DNA of 64,000 nt from Gallionella sp. (GTDB lineage: Bacteria; Pseudomonadota; Gammaproteobacteria; Burkholderiales; Gallionellaceae). The notes under the pieces were generated by a model. It worked only from the letters and a program-made list of their open reading frames with translations. It searched no databases and had not been told where the DNA came from. The stretch spans positions 33,727 to 97,726 of the forward strand of contig JAQTLM010000011.1 of the NCBI GenBank assembly GCA_028714895.1, read 5' to 3'. Positions 44,971 through 54,903 of the stretch are shown piece by piece; the stretch's first letter is position 1, and each line of letters begins with the position of its first letter. Both the position numbers and the translations under genes were made by a program.

Positions 44971-47646
44971 ATGGCATCATTACCCGATTACAGCCCGCCC
45001 GATCCCGACCCACAGGAAACGCAGGAGTGGCTGGACGCGCTTGATTCGGTATTGGCAAACGAAGGCGCGGAACGCGCGCAGTTCCTGCTCGGGCAGTTGA
45101 TCGACAAGGCGCACAGTTCCGCTGCCGGCGTGCCGTTCAGCGCGACCACCCCCTATTGCAACACCATCCCGTTGGACAAGGAACAACGCTCCGCCGGCAA
45201 CCATGAACTGGAACACCACATCCGCGCGCTGACGCGATGGAACGCGATGGCGCTGGTGCTGAACGCCAACCGCGAGTCTTCAGAACTGGGCGGACACATC
45301 GCCACCTTTGCTTCAGCGGCCACGCTTTACGATGTGGGATTCAATCATTTCTTCCACGGCAAGACCGAAGACCACGGCGGCGACTTGGTGTATTTCCAGG
45401 GGCATTCCTCGCCCGGCATGTATGCGCGCGCCTTCCTCGAAGGGCGGCTCAGCGAAGAGCAGATGTACAAATTCCGCCAGGAGTCGGAAGGCGGCGGCCT
45501 GTCGTCCTATCCGCACCCGTGGCTGATGCCGGATTTCTGGCAGTTTTCCACCGTATCAATGGGGCTGGGGCCGCTGATGGCGATTTACCAGGCGCGCTTC
45601 ATGCGCTATCTGGAGCACCGCGGCATCGCGCAGACCGCCGGGCGCAAGGTGTGGGCCTTCCTCGGCGACGGCGAGACCGACGAGCCGGAATCGCTGGGCG
45701 CCATTTCGCTGGCGGGTCGCGAGACGCTCGACAACCTGATCTTCGTCGTCAACTGCAATCTGCAACGGCTCGACGGCCCGGTGCGCGGCAACGGCAAGGT
45801 CATCCAGGAGCTGGAAGGCGTGTTCCGCGGCGCGGGCTGGAACGTCATCAAGGTGGTGTGGGGCCGGCATTGGGACCGCCTGTTCGCCAAGGACAAGAAC
45901 GGCCTGTTGCAGAAACGCATGCAGGAAGTGGTGGATGGTGAATACCAGACCTACAAGGCCAGGGACGGGGCGTATGTGCGCGAGCATTTCTTCGGCAAAT
46001 ATCCGGAATTGCTGGAAATGGTCGCGGACATGTCCGATGATGAACTCTGGCGGCTGAATCGCGGCGGGCACGACCCGTACAAGGTATTTGCGGCCTATGC
46101 GGAGGCCGTCAAACACACCGGCCAGCCGACCGTGATCCTCGCGAAGACGGTGAAGGGCTACGGCATGGGCGCGTCCGGCGAGGCGCAGAACCCGACCCAC
46201 CAGCAAAAGAAAATGTATATGGATTCGCTGCGCATATTCCGCGACCGTTTCAACATTCCGCTGACCGATGCGCAGGTGGAAAGCCTGCATTTCTACCGTC
46301 CGCCGGAGGACAGCCTGGAGATGAAATATCTCAGCGAGCGCGGCAAGACGATGGGCACGGTGCCGGCACGCCAGCCAGTCAGCCAGGCGCTGACGGTGCC
46401 CGGCTTGGATGCGTTCGACGTGCTGCTGAAAGGCACCGAAGACCGCGAGATTTCTACCACCATGGCATTCATGCGCCTGCTCGGCATCCTGATCAAAGAC
46501 CAGCATATCGGCAAACAGATCGTGCCGATCGTGCCGGACGAGGCGCGCACTTTCGGCATGGACGGTCTGTTCCGCCAGATCGGCATCTTCTCACAGGTCG
46601 GGCAGCTTTACACGCCGCAGGATGCCGACCAGTTGATGTTCTACAAGGAAGACAAGCACGGCCAGATCCTGCAGGAAGGCATCACCGAGGCGGGGGCGAT
46701 GTCCTCGTGGATCGCCGCCGCAACGGCCTATGCGAATCACGGCACGGCGATGATCCCGTTCTACATTTATTACTCGATGTTCGGCTTCCAGCGCGTCGGC
46801 GACTTGGCCTGGGCGGCGGGCGACATGTGCGCGCGCGGTTTCCTGCTCGGCGGCACCGCCGGGCGCACCACGCTGAATGGCGAAGGTTTGCAGCATCAGG
46901 ACGGGCACAGCCACTTGGCGGCGGCGACCATTCCGAATTGTGTATCCTATGACCCGACCTTTGCGTATGAACTGGCGGTTATCCTCCAGGACGGGTTGCA
47001 CCGCATGTATGTGAATCAGGAAAACCTGTTCTATTACGTGACGGTGATGAACGAGAATTACGCCCATCCGGCCATGCCGAAGGGCGTGGAAGCCGGCATC
47101 CTCAAGGGCATGTATCTGTTCAGCGAAGGCAAGGCCAAATCCGCCAAGGCACCCAAGGTGCAACTGATGGGCAGCGGCACGATTCTGCGCGAAGTGATTG
47201 CTGCGGCGGAATTGCTGAAGAAGGATTTCGGCGTGTTTGCCGACATCTGGAGCGTGACCAGTTTCAACGAGCTGCGCCGCGAAGGATTGGACTGTGAGCG
47301 CTGGAACATGCTGCATCCGGAAGCCAATCGGCGCGCGAGTTATGTCGAGCAATGTTTGATTGAGCGCAGCGGCCCGGTGATCGCCGCGACCGATTACATC
47401 AAGAGCTATGCGGATCAGATACGCCCATACATTCCGGGGCGCTACAAGGTGTTGGGTACGGACGGCTTCGGCCGCTCGGACACGCGCAAGAAGCTGCGCC
47501 GCTTCTTCGAGGTGGATCGTTTCTATATTGCGGTTGCCGCATTGAAGGCGTTGGCCGATGAAGGCACGATCAAGGCCGGCGAAGTCAGCAAAGCGATCCG
47601 CCTGTATAACATCAATCCGGACAAACCGAACCCGGCGACGGTTTAA
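44971..47646 (+). CDS. aceE: Pyruvate dehydrogenase E1 component, homodimeric type
   Basis: AceE decarboxylates pyruvate with thiamine diphosphate and transfers acetyl to E2. The 891-residue protein is of the single-chain type. The thiamine-diphosphate motif spans GDGETDEPESLGAISLAGRE to NCNLQRLDGPVRGNGK. Other family segments are YFQGHSSPGMYARAFLEGR, KTVKGYGMGASGEAQN and ARTFGMDGLFRQIGIFS. It starts 30 bp after the cyclo-ligase gene with an AAGGAAG site and is followed by aceF; lpd (E3) is not in the window. Confidence 0.96.
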   Translation: MASLPDYSPPDPDPQETQEWLDALDSVLANEGAERAQFLLGQLIDKAHSSAAGVPFSATTPYCNTIPLDKEQRSAGNHELEHHIRALTRWNAMALVLNANRESSELGGHIATFASAATLYDVGFNHFFHGKTEDHGGDLVYFQGHSSPGMYARAFLEGRLSEEQMYKFRQESEGGGLSSYPHPWLMPDFWQFSTVSMGLGPLMAIYQARFMRYLEHRGIAQTAGRKVWAFLGDGETDEPESLGAISLAGRETLDNLIFVVNCNLQRLDGPVRGNGKVIQELEGVFRGAGWNVIKVVWGRHWDRLFAKDKNGLLQKRMQEVVDGEYQTYKARDGAYVREHFFGKYPELLEMVADMSDDELWRLNRGGHDPYKVFAAYAEAVKHTGQPTVILAKTVKGYGMGASGEAQNPTHQQKKMYMDSLRIFRDRFNIPLTDAQVESLHFYRPPEDSLEMKYLSERGKTMGTVPARQPVSQALTVPGLDAFDVLLKGTEDREISTTMAFMRLLGILIKDQHIGKQIVPIVPDEARTFGMDGLFRQIGIFSQVGQLYTPQDADQLMFYKEDKHGQILQEGITEAGAMSSWIAAATAYANHGTAMIPFYIYYSMFGFQRVGDLAWAAGDMCARGFLLGGTAGRTTLNGEGLQHQDGHSHLAAATIPNCVSYDPTFAYELAVILQDGLHRMYVNQENLFYYVTVMNENYAHPAMPKGVEAGILKGMYLFSEGKAKSAKAPKVQLMGSGTILREVIAAAELLKKDFGVFADIWSVTSFNELRREGLDCERWNMLHPEANRRASYVEQCLIERSGPVIAATDYIKSYADQIRPYIPGRYKVLGTDGFGRSDTRKKLRRFFEVDRFYIAVAALKALADEGTIKAGEVSKAIRLYNINPDKPNPATV

Positions 47647-47662
47647 GGTTAGGAACAGATAC

Positions 47663-48886
47663 GTGGCAGAGACCAAACAAATATTAGTGCCGGACATCGG
47701 CAACTTCAAAGACGTGAATGTCATCGGGGTACTGGTCAAGGCCGGCGACACAGTCAAGGCAGAAGACAGCCTGATCACGCTGGAAACCGACAAGGCGGCG
47801 ATGGACGTGCCGTCGCCGTTTGCGGGCGTGGTCAAGGAAATGAAGGTCAAGGCGGGCGACAAGGTGTCGCAGGGATCGGTGATTTTGCTGCTGGAAAGCG
47901 GCGACACGTCAGGCACACCTGCCGCGCAACCTGCTGCCGCCGCTACCGTGGCGGCAACTTCCGTTCAACCGGTTATATCTGCCGGGAAAGCGCACGCCAG
48001 CCCCGCGATCCGCCGCTTTGCGCGCGAGCTTGGCGTGGATGTGGCACAAGTCATGGGCAGCGGCGAAAAAGGGCGCGTTACCAAAAACGACGTGCAGAAT
48101 TTCGTCAAGGCCGCGCTGGCACAACCGCGCGGCACGGGCGGTAGCGGCTGGCATGTTCTCGCCATGCCAGAAGTAGACTTTACCCAGTTCGGCGCCATCG
48201 AAACCAAACCGCTGTCACGCATCCAGAAGCTTTCCGGCGCGAACCTGCATCGCAACTGGGTGAGCATTCCGCATGTCACGCAATTCGAAGAAGCCGACAT
48301 CACGGAAATGGAAGCCTTCCGCAAACAACTGGGAACGGAATACGCCGCGCAGGGCATCAAGATCACCCCGCTGGCTTTCCTGCTCAGGGCCGTGGTGGAA
48401 GCCTTGCAGCAATTCCCGGGCTTCAACGCTTCGCTGGACGCCAGCGGCGAGAACCTGATACTGAAAAAATATTTCCACATCGGCGTGGCGGTGGATACGC
48501 CGGATGGTTTGGTGGTGCCGGTGCTGCGCGACGTGAACCAGAAAGGCATCGTGCAATTGGCCAAGGAACTGGCTGAAATAAGCGGACGGGCGCGCGAGAA
48601 AAAAATCTCCGCCGCCGAGATGAAGGGCGGCTGCTTCACCATCTCCAGCCTGGGCGGTATCGGCGGCACCGCTTTCACGCCGATCATCAACGCGCCGGAA
48701 GTGGCGATTCTGGGCGTATCCAGGTCGAACATGAAGCAGGTGTATCAAAACGGTGCATTCGTGCCTCGCCTGATGCTGCCGCTGTCGCTGTCCTACGACC
48801 ACCGCGTGATCGACGGCGCGTCCGCCGTGCGCTTTACCGTTTACCTGGCGCAAACGCTGGCGGACATCCGCCGCCTGGCCTTGTAA
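47663..48886 (+). CDS. aceF: Dihydrolipoamide acetyltransferase (pyruvate dehydrogenase E2), single lipoyl domain
   Basis: AceF carries acetyl from E1 to CoA. A GTG at 47663 with AGGAAC upstream gives the opening AETKQILVPDIGNFKDVNVI. There is one lipoyl domain (lysine in LETDKAAMDVPSPFAG), an Ala/Pro/Thr linker, the E3/E1-binding domain (SPAIRRFARELGVDVAQVMG, about residues 110-145) and the catalytic domain ending with SYDHRVIDGASAV. At 407 residues it has a single lipoyl domain where E. coli AceF has three. It is 16 bp behind aceE. Confidence 0.94.
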   Translation: MAETKQILVPDIGNFKDVNVIGVLVKAGDTVKAEDSLITLETDKAAMDVPSPFAGVVKEMKVKAGDKVSQGSVILLLESGDTSGTPAAQPAAAATVAATSVQPVISAGKAHASPAIRRFARELGVDVAQVMGSGEKGRVTKNDVQNFVKAALAQPRGTGGSGWHVLAMPEVDFTQFGAIETKPLSRIQKLSGANLHRNWVSIPHVTQFEEADITEMEAFRKQLGTEYAAQGIKITPLAFLLRAVVEALQQFPGFNASLDASGENLILKKYFHIGVAVDTPDGLVVPVLRDVNQKGIVQLAKELAEISGRAREKKISAAEMKGGCFTISSLGGIGGTAFTPIINAPEVAILGVSRSNMKQVYQNGAFVPRLMLPLSLSYDHRVIDGASAVRFTVYLAQTLADIRRLAL

Positions 48887-48889
48887 CCG

Positions 48890-49549
48890 ATGAACAGCAA
48901 ACCGGTAGGCATCCTCGGCGGCACATTCGACCCGATTCATTACGGGCATTTAAGACTTGCCGAAGAAATGCTGGAGCTGGCGAACCTGCGGCAAATCCGT
49001 TTCATTCCCACCGGCATACCGCCGCACCGCGATGCGCCGCAAGTGTCCGCGCAACACCGCAGCGCGATGGTGCAACTGGCAATCGCCGATCAACCCGCTT
49101 TTGTGCTGGATGACCGCGAAGTCAGGCGAGACACGCCGTGCTATACGGTGAACACACTGCGCGAACTGCGCGCCGAGCTGGGGGCTACCCAGCCACTGTG
49201 CCTGCTGATGGGTGGCGATGCCTTCCTGCAATTGCATACCTGGCATGAATGGGAGCAATTGTTTGAACTGGCGCATATCGTGGTCGGCTATCGCCCCGGC
49301 TTCACGCTGGAGGAGCGCATCCACAGCGCGACAGAAGAACTGCAGCGCCACTACCATGCCCGCCTGTGTACGGCTGATATACTGTCGCAACAGCCCTGCG
49401 GGGGGATTGCCGAACTGGCCATCCCCAAGCTGGAAATTTCCGCCACCGATATCCGCCGCCGCGTGGCGGAAAACCGCACCATACGCTACCTGTTGCCCAA
49501 CGCGGTGGCAAACTACATTCATCAACATCACTTATACAAACCATGCTGA
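48890..49549 (+). CDS. nadD: Nicotinate-nucleotide adenylyltransferase
   Basis: NadD makes nicotinate adenine dinucleotide on the way to NAD. The 219-residue protein has the nucleotidyltransferase motif GILGGTFDPIHYGHLRLAEE and the second motif KLEISATDIRRRV with the ISxTxxR pattern. It is translated with rsfS, whose start lies 7 bp before its stop. The nadD-rsfS-rlmH-maf-rng order is widespread. Confidence 0.95.
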   Translation: MNSKPVGILGGTFDPIHYGHLRLAEEMLELANLRQIRFIPTGIPPHRDAPQVSAQHRSAMVQLAIADQPAFVLDDREVRRDTPCYTVNTLRELRAELGATQPLCLLMGGDAFLQLHTWHEWEQLFELAHIVVGYRPGFTLEERIHSATEELQRHYHARLCTADILSQQPCGGIAELAIPKLEISATDIRRRVAENRTIRYLLPNAVANYIHQHHLYKPC

Positions 49550-49902
49550 CTACTGAAGAAAAAACCCAAGCCGTTATCGCCGCACTCGAAGACATCAAAG
49601 CCACCAACATCACGGTGATCGACACCAGCAAACTCAGCTCGTTGTTCGATCGCATGATCATTGCCAGCGCAACCTCCAGACGGCAAACCAAGGCGCTCGC
49701 CGATAACGTGGTGACCAAGCTCAAGGAGCGCGGCGAAGAAGTGCTCGGCCGCGAGGGGGAAGACAGCGGCGAGTGGATACTGGTGGATCTGGGCGAAGTG
49801 CTGGTGCATATCATGCAGCCCGCCATCCGCGATTATTACAACCTCGAAGAGCTGTGGAGCAAGGCGCAGGCGGCGCGGCCCAAGCTGGCCAAGGCGCCGT
49901 AG
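49543..49902 (+). CDS. rsfS: Ribosomal silencing factor RsfS
   Basis: RsfS binds uL14 and blocks subunit joining under starvation. The 119-residue protein has the family sequence [40 protein letters not shown] and [17 protein letters not shown]. It overlaps nadD by 7 bp. Confidence 0.95.
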   Translation: MLTTEEKTQAVIAALEDIKATNITVIDTSKLSSLFDRMIIASATSRRQTKALADNVVTKLKERGEEVLGREGEDSGEWILVDLGEVLVHIMQPAIRDYYNLEELWSKAQAARPKLAKAP

Positions 49903-49967
49903 GGGCGATTCACGAATCGCCCGCAATTGTAAGAGGCAATTCGTGAATTGCCCCTACATGCCACGTT
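49900..49967. repeat. Inverted repeat between rsfS and rlmH
   Basis: TAGGGGCGATTCACGAATCG and CAATTCGTGAATTGCCCCTA are inverted copies with short inner palindromes. The left arm includes the rsfS stop codon, and the right arm ends about 18 bp before the rlmH start. Confidence 0.75.
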
Positions 49968-49984
49968 CAACAGAGGCTTTCAGC

Positions 49985-50455
49985 ATGAAACTCATCATCG
50001 TCTCGGTAGGCCACAAGATGCCGGACTGGATCGCGGCGGGCTTCAACGAATACGCCAAACGGATGCCGCGCGAGGCGAGAATCGAACTGCTGGAAATCAA
50101 GCCGGAGCCGCGCAGCACCGGCAAGACCACCGCGCAGATCATGGAGGCGGAAGCGCAGCGCGTTCTCGCCGCATTGCCGCAAAACTGCCTGCGCATCGCG
50201 CTGGATGAGCACGGCCTGCAGCCGACCACCAGGCAGCTTGCCGCACAGATGCAGGACTGGATGCGCGAGGGGCGCGATGTGGCGTTCATCATCGGCGGCG
50301 CGGACGGCCTGCATGATTCGGTCAAACAGGCCGCGCAGCAACTGCTGGCGTTATCCGCGCTGACCTTGCCGCACGCGTTCGTGCGCGTGTTGCTTGCCGA
50401 GCAGTTGTATCGTGCACATAGTCTGTTGCACAATCACCCCTATCATCGAGAATGA
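49985..50455 (+). CDS. rlmH: 23S rRNA (pseudouridine1915-N3)-methyltransferase RlmH
   Basis: RlmH methylates pseudouridine 1915 of 23S rRNA in helix 69. The start at 49985 gives [20 protein letters not shown]. The SPOUT-fold SAM site is seen in [19 protein letters not shown], and the C-terminus [20 protein letters not shown] is typical. At 156 residues it has the family length. Confidence 0.95.
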   Translation: MKLIIVSVGHKMPDWIAAGFNEYAKRMPREARIELLEIKPEPRSTGKTTAQIMEAEAQRVLAALPQNCLRIALDEHGLQPTTRQLAAQMQDWMREGRDVAFIIGGADGLHDSVKQAAQQLLALSALTLPHAFVRVLLAEQLYRAHSLLHNHPYHRE

Positions 50456-50457
50456 AA

Positions 50458-50600
50458 ATATTTAGCCACGGATTAACACGGATGTTCACGGATTACCAAC
50501 GGATGTTGGCAATCAGAACGGGGCATCTGGTGCAGCCCGGCCTGCGCATCACTCGGTGTTTAATCGGTGTCAATCCGTGTTAATCCGTGGCTAATTACAA
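50458..50600. repeat. Inverted-repeat element between rlmH and maf
   Basis: TTAGCCACGGATTAACACGG at the left end is inverted as CCGTGTTAATCCGTGGCTAA at the right end. The inner part differs from that of the related element at 22264-22388, so only the ends are conserved. Confidence 0.8.
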
Positions 50601-50615
50601 TCTTCAGGGTTGAAC

Positions 50616-51236
50616 ATGAGAATTATCCAGCCACGCATTTACCTCGCCTCGCAGAGCCCGCGCCGTCGCGAGTTGCTCAAACAGATCGGCATCAATTTCG
50701 AGATGCTGTTGTTGCGCTCCGACCTGCGCCGCGATAGGGATGTGGATGAAACACCCCATGCCGGCGAAGCGCCGGAGGATTACGTGCAGCGGGTTTGCCG
50801 GGCCAAGGCCGAAGCGGGTTACGCCGCGCTGCGGTTGCGCAGTCTGCCGCCGTTCCCGGTGCTGACCGCCGATACCACTGTTACGCTGGATGGCAAGATC
50901 TTCGGCAAGCCGGACAATGCCGGACAAGCCGCCGCGATGCTGCGCCAGCTCTCCGGCTGCGAACATCAGGTGCTCAGTGCGGTGGCCATCGCGCTGGGCG
51001 AGCATGTCGAAGTCGCACTTTCCACTTCCACGGTGCGCTTCGCGCCGCTAGACGAAGAGCGCATCCAACGCTATCTGCTTACCCGTGAATATACGGACAA
51101 AGCCGGCGGCTATGCCATACAGGGGCATGCCGGTGCATTCATCGAATACATTTCCGGCAGCTATTCCGGCGTGATGGGCTTGCCGCTGTTCGAGACCGTG
51201 CAGCTGTTGCGGCATTTCGATTATCCTACACCATGA
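50616..51236 (+). CDS. Maf-family nucleoside triphosphate pyrophosphatase
   Basis: This 206-residue protein hydrolyses non-canonical or modified nucleotides such as dTTP/UTP or m7GTP, depending on subtype. Family motifs are IYLASQSPRRRELLKQIGI, the TADTTVTLDGKIFGKP segment and GGYAIQGHAGAFIEYISGSY. The ATG at 50616 is preferred to an in-frame TTG two codons earlier. It overlaps the rng start by four bases. Confidence 0.93.
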   Translation: MRIIQPRIYLASQSPRRRELLKQIGINFEMLLLRSDLRRDRDVDETPHAGEAPEDYVQRVCRAKAEAGYAALRLRSLPPFPVLTADTTVTLDGKIFGKPDNAGQAAAMLRQLSGCEHQVLSAVAIALGEHVEVALSTSTVRFAPLDEERIQRYLLTREYTDKAGGYAIQGHAGAFIEYISGSYSGVMGLPLFETVQLLRHFDYPTP

Positions 51237-52687
51237 GTGAAGAGATTCTGATCAACGTCACCCCGCAGGAAACCCGCGTCGCGGTGATGCAACTCGGCGT
51301 GGTGCAGGATCTGCACATCGAGCGCAGCAGCAGTTGCGGTATCGTCAGTAATGTCTATCTCGGCAAGGTGAGCCGCGTATTGCCGGGCATGCAATCCGCC
51401 TTCATCGACATCGGCCTGGAGCGCTCGGCGTTCCTGCATGTGGCGGACATCTGGGAAAACAGCAACAACGGCGAGGCCGCCAAGCCGATTGAAAAAGTCC
51501 TGTTCGAGGGCCAGACCCTGCTGGTGCAAGTGATCAAGGAACCCATCGGCAGCAAAGGCGCGCGGCTGTCCACGCAGCTCAGCATCGCCGGTCGCCTGCT
51601 GGTCTATCTGCCGCAGGAAACCCATATCGGCGTGTCGCAACGCATCGAAAGCGTGGCGCAGCGCGATGCCTTGCGCGCCAGGTTGCAAGCCGCGTTGCCG
51701 CCGGAGCATCAGGGCGGATACATCATCCGCACTGTCGCGGAAGCGGCGGATGACCCGGATTTCCTGGCTGACATCACCTATCTGGATAAGCTGTGGAACA
51801 ACCTGAAAAGCGCGGCAAAAAACGCCAGCGCCCCGCAATTGCTATATCAGGAGCTCAATATCAGCCTGCGGGTATTGCGCGATTTTGTGAGCCGCGATAC
51901 GGCCCGCATCCTGGTGGATTCGCGCAGCACTTACCAAAAGATGCTGGAGTTCGCGCAGAACTACAACACTGCCGCAACGGACCGGCTGGAGCACTACCCC
52001 GGCGTGCGTCCGCTGTTCGACCTGCACGGCGTGGAAGAAGAGATCGAGCGCGCCTTGTCCAAGCGCGTCGAGCTCAAGTCCGGCGGTTATCTCATCATCG
52101 ACCAGACCGAGGCGCTGACCACCATCGACGTGAACACCGGCGGCTTTGTCGGGCTGCGCAATTTCGACGACACCATCTTCAAAACCAATCTGGAAGCCAC
52201 GCAAGTCATTGCGCGGCAGCTGCGTTTGCGCAATCTGGGCGGCATCATCATCTGCGATTTCATCGATATGGATACGCAGGAGCATCGCGATGCGGTGCTG
52301 GAAGAATTTAAAAAAGCCCTGTCGCGCGACCACACGCGCATCAGCGTGAACGGCTTTTCCTCGCTGGGGCTGGTGGAAATGACGCGCAAGCGCACCCGCG
52401 AAAGCCTGGCGCATATATTGTGCGAGCCTTGCCCGACCTGCCAGGGACGCGGCGAGGTGAAGACCGCGCAGACCGTGTGTTATGAAATCCTGCGCGAAAT
52501 CCTGCGCGAAGCCCGCCAGTTCAATGCGCGCGAATATCGCATCCTGGCCTCGCAACAGGTGATCGATCTGTTTCTGGAAGAAGAATCCCAGGCTCTGGCA
52601 CAGCTTTCCGATTTCATCGCCAAGCCGATCTCGATGCTGGTCGAGTCCCTTTACAACCAGGAACAATATGATGTCATCCTGATGTGA
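51233..52687 (+). CDS. rng: Ribonuclease G
   Basis: RNase G processes the 5' end of 16S rRNA and decays some mRNAs. The 484-residue protein has the S1 domain (VYLGKVSRVLPGMQSAFIDI), the catalytic segment TIDVNTGGFVG and GGIIICDFIDMDTQEHRDAV, and the zinc-link CEPCPTCQGRGEV. It lacks the long C-terminal scaffold of RNase E, which separates the two enzymes. It ends the nadD-rng run. Confidence 0.95.
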   Translation: MSEEILINVTPQETRVAVMQLGVVQDLHIERSSSCGIVSNVYLGKVSRVLPGMQSAFIDIGLERSAFLHVADIWENSNNGEAAKPIEKVLFEGQTLLVQVIKEPIGSKGARLSTQLSIAGRLLVYLPQETHIGVSQRIESVAQRDALRARLQAALPPEHQGGYIIRTVAEAADDPDFLADITYLDKLWNNLKSAAKNASAPQLLYQELNISLRVLRDFVSRDTARILVDSRSTYQKMLEFAQNYNTAATDRLEHYPGVRPLFDLHGVEEEIERALSKRVELKSGGYLIIDQTEALTTIDVNTGGFVGLRNFDDTIFKTNLEATQVIARQLRLRNLGGIIICDFIDMDTQEHRDAVLEEFKKALSRDHTRISVNGFSSLGLVEMTRKRTRESLAHILCEPCPTCQGRGEVKTAQTVCYEILREILREARQFNAREYRILASQQVIDLFLEEESQALAQLSDFIAKPISMLVESLYNQEQYDVILM

Positions 52688-52775
52688 GTGTCGCGTATAT
52701 ATGAATGGCCAAGCGTGTCGAATATAATCGCGCCACTTTTTGAACATATGCGCCTCGTTCGGCGCCATAAAAAAT

Positions 52776-53840
52776 ATGATCCTGGTAACCGGAAGTGCAG
52801 GCTTTATCGGCGCAAACTTCGTTCTGGACTGGTTTGCGCAACATGATGAAACCGTGATCAGCCTGGACAAACTGACCTACGCGGGCAATCTGGAAAACCT
52901 CGCCTCCCTCAAGGACGACCCGCGCCACATTTTTGTGCGCGGTGATATTGGCGATGCGGAATTGGTGGGGCAGTTGCTGGCGCAATACCGCCCGCGCGCC
53001 GTCATCAACTTTGCGGCTGAAAGCCATGTAGACCGCTCCATCCACGGCCCGGAAGATTTCATCCAGACCAATATCGTCGGCACTTTCCATTTGCTGGAAG
53101 CGGTGCGTGCTTATTGGTCCGGTCTGACGGATGAGGAAAAAACATGCTTCCGCTTCCTGCATGTTTCCACCGATGAAGTATATGGTTCACTTGCCAAAGA
53201 CGACCCCGCTTTCAACGAAACGCACCGCTACGAGCCGAACAGCCCATACTCCGCCAGCAAAGCCGCCAGCGACCATCTGGTGCGCGCGTACTATCACACC
53301 TACGGCCTGCCGGTGCTAACTACCAATTGCTCCAACAACTATGGCCCGTACCACTTTCCGGAGAAACTCATCCCGCTGATGATCGTCAACGCACTCGCCG
53401 GCAAACCGCTGCCGGTGTATGGCGACGGGCAACAGATTCGCGATTGGCTCTACGTCAAGGACCACTGCGCCGCGATTCGCTGCGTCCTGACAAAGGGTCA
53501 GGTGGGTGAGGTATACAACGTCGGCGGCTGGAACGAAAAGACCAATCTGGAGATCGTCCACACCATTTGTACCCTGCTCGATGAATTGGCACCCAATCCA
53601 CTTCGTCCTCAGTCCTCAGTCCTCATCACTTATGTTCAAGACCGCCCCGGCCATGACCGCCGTTATGCGATCGATGCGCGCAAAATTGAACGCGAGTTGG
53701 GCTGGAAGCCCGTCGAGACTTTTGAGACCGGCATCCGCAAAACCGTGCAATGGTATCTGGACAATCAGGTCTGGGTGAACAACGTGCAGTCCGGGAGCTA
53801 CCGGCAATGGATGGAAAAAAACTACGCGGGGCGGGATTGA
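52776..53840 (+). CDS. rfbB: dTDP-glucose 4,6-dehydratase
   Basis: RfbB makes dTDP-4-keto-6-deoxyglucose, step two of dTDP-rhamnose synthesis. The 354-residue protein has the NAD-binding opening [19 protein letters not shown], the STDEVYG segment and the catalytic [15 protein letters not shown]. Near residues 278-286 the sequence [20 protein letters not shown] contains SSVLI encoded by tandem CCTCAGT units (53607-53627), where relatives have unrelated residues of similar number. The start at 52776 is set by the conserved N-terminus. Confidence 0.95.
   Translation: MILVTGSAGFIGANFVLDWFAQHDETVISLDKLTYAGNLENLASLKDDPRHIFVRGDIGDAELVGQLLAQYRPRAVINFAAESHVDRSIHGPEDFIQTNIVGTFHLLEAVRAYWSGLTDEEKTCFRFLHVSTDEVYGSLAKDDPAFNETHRYEPNSPYSASKAASDHLVRAYYHTYGLPVLTTNCSNNYGPYHFPEKLIPLMIVNALAGKPLPVYGDGQQIRDWLYVKDHCAAIRCVLTKGQVGEVYNVGGWNEKTNLEIVHTICTLLDELAPNPLRPQSSVLITYVQDRPGHDRRYAIDARKIERELGWKPVETFETGIRKTVQWYLDNQVWVNNVQSGSYRQWMEKNYAGRD
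53607..53627 (+). repeat. In-frame CCTCAGT tandem units inside rfbB
   Basis: Two full 7-bp units and a third partial one (CCTCATC) follow each other within a conserved gene. The units resemble the tandem repeat inside murU at 590-622. Confidence 0.65.
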
Positions 53841-53865
53841 TGGGAATTTTTAAACATTCTAATAC

Positions 53866-53979
53866 CGTCATTCCGGCGCAGGCCGGAATCCAGCGATTTA
53901 ATCCAATATGCTTTGAGCGTTTGCCCCCGCGTTGCGGGAGTTTTCTTGTTGAATGGATTCCGGCCTGCGCCGGAATGAC
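53866..53979. repeat. Inverted-repeat element between rfbB and rfbD
   Basis: CGTCATTCCGGCGCAGGCCG at the left end (53866-53893) is inverted at 53954-53979, enclosing about 60 bp without a gene. It matches the ends of the element at 20525-20656 except for a central change. Confidence 0.85.
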
Positions 53980-54000
53980 AAATTGGTTAACTGTATTCAG

Positions 54001-54903
54001 ATGAAAATCCTCCTGTTCGGCAAAAACGGCCAGGTCGGCTGGGAACTGCAACGCAGCCTTGCGCCGTTGGGCGAACTGATCGCGCTGGATGCCGACAGCC
54101 GGGAGATGTGCGGCGATTTTACCGATCCGGATGGCCTCATTCAGACGATTCGTGCCGTAGCTCCGGACGTGATCGTCAATGCTGCCGCCCATACGGCGGT
54201 GGACAAGGCCGAGAGCGAGCCGGAGTTCGTCCGCGCCATCAACGCGCTGGCGCCCGCAGTGCTGGCGCAAGAAGCCCGACGTTGCAACGCTTGGCTGATC
54301 CATTATTCCACCGATTATGTATTCGACGGCAGCGGTGACCGGCCATGGCGGGAAACGGACGCCACCGCACCGCTCAGTGTCTATGGCGCAACCAAGCTGG
54401 AAGGCGAGCAACTTATCGTGCAGACAGGCTGTCGGCACCTGATTTTTCGTACCAGTTGGGTGTATGGCGCGCGCGGCGGTAACTTCGCCAAGACCATGCT
54501 GCGGCTGGCGCAAGAGCGCGACAGTCTCACCGTTATCGACGACCAGATCGGCGCGCCCACCGGCGCGGATCTGCTGGCCGACGTTACCGCCCACGCCATC
54601 CGTGCCGCACAGCAACGGCCGGAACTGTCCGGGCTATATCACGCGGTTGCCGCCGGTGAAACCTCGTGGCACGGCTACGCCAGCTTCGTTCTCGACTATG
54701 CGCGGCGCGCGGGCATCCCGCTCAAAGCCGCGCCCGATGCCATCCTGCCCGTGCCCAGCAGCGCATTCCCCACACCGTCCAAACGCCCGCACAACTCGCG
54801 TCTGGATACCGCAAAACTGCATCGCACCTTCGACCTGAGTCTGCCGATGTGGCAAACTGGCGTGGCGCGTATGCTTGCTGAAGTGCTGGATAGTGGCAAG
54901 TAG
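54001..54903 (+). CDS. rfbD: dTDP-4-dehydrorhamnose reductase
   Basis: RfbD reduces dTDP-4-dehydrorhamnose to dTDP-rhamnose. The 300-residue protein begins MKILLFGKNGQVGWELQRSL, has the STDYVFDGSGDRPWRE segment and the catalytic YGATKLEGEQ. It is separated from rfbB by an inverted-repeat element, and its last codons run into the left arm of the flanking repeat of the four-helix-bundle gene. Confidence 0.95.
   Translation: MKILLFGKNGQVGWELQRSLAPLGELIALDADSREMCGDFTDPDGLIQTIRAVAPDVIVNAAAHTAVDKAESEPEFVRAINALAPAVLAQEARRCNAWLIHYSTDYVFDGSGDRPWRETDATAPLSVYGATKLEGEQLIVQTGCRHLIFRTSWVYGARGGNFAKTMLRLAQERDSLTVIDDQIGAPTGADLLADVTAHAIRAAQQRPELSGLYHAVAAGETSWHGYASFVLDYARRAGIPLKAAPDAILPVPSSAFPTPSKRPHNSRLDTAKLHRTFDLSLPMWQTGVARMLAEVLDSGK

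Noticed and set aside
46591..47916. Long open frame on the minus strand (~440 codons) across aceE and the start of aceF
   Set aside because: It is antisense to strongly conserved aceE; its translation has no recognisable domain. Long antisense frames are expected in GC-rich codons.
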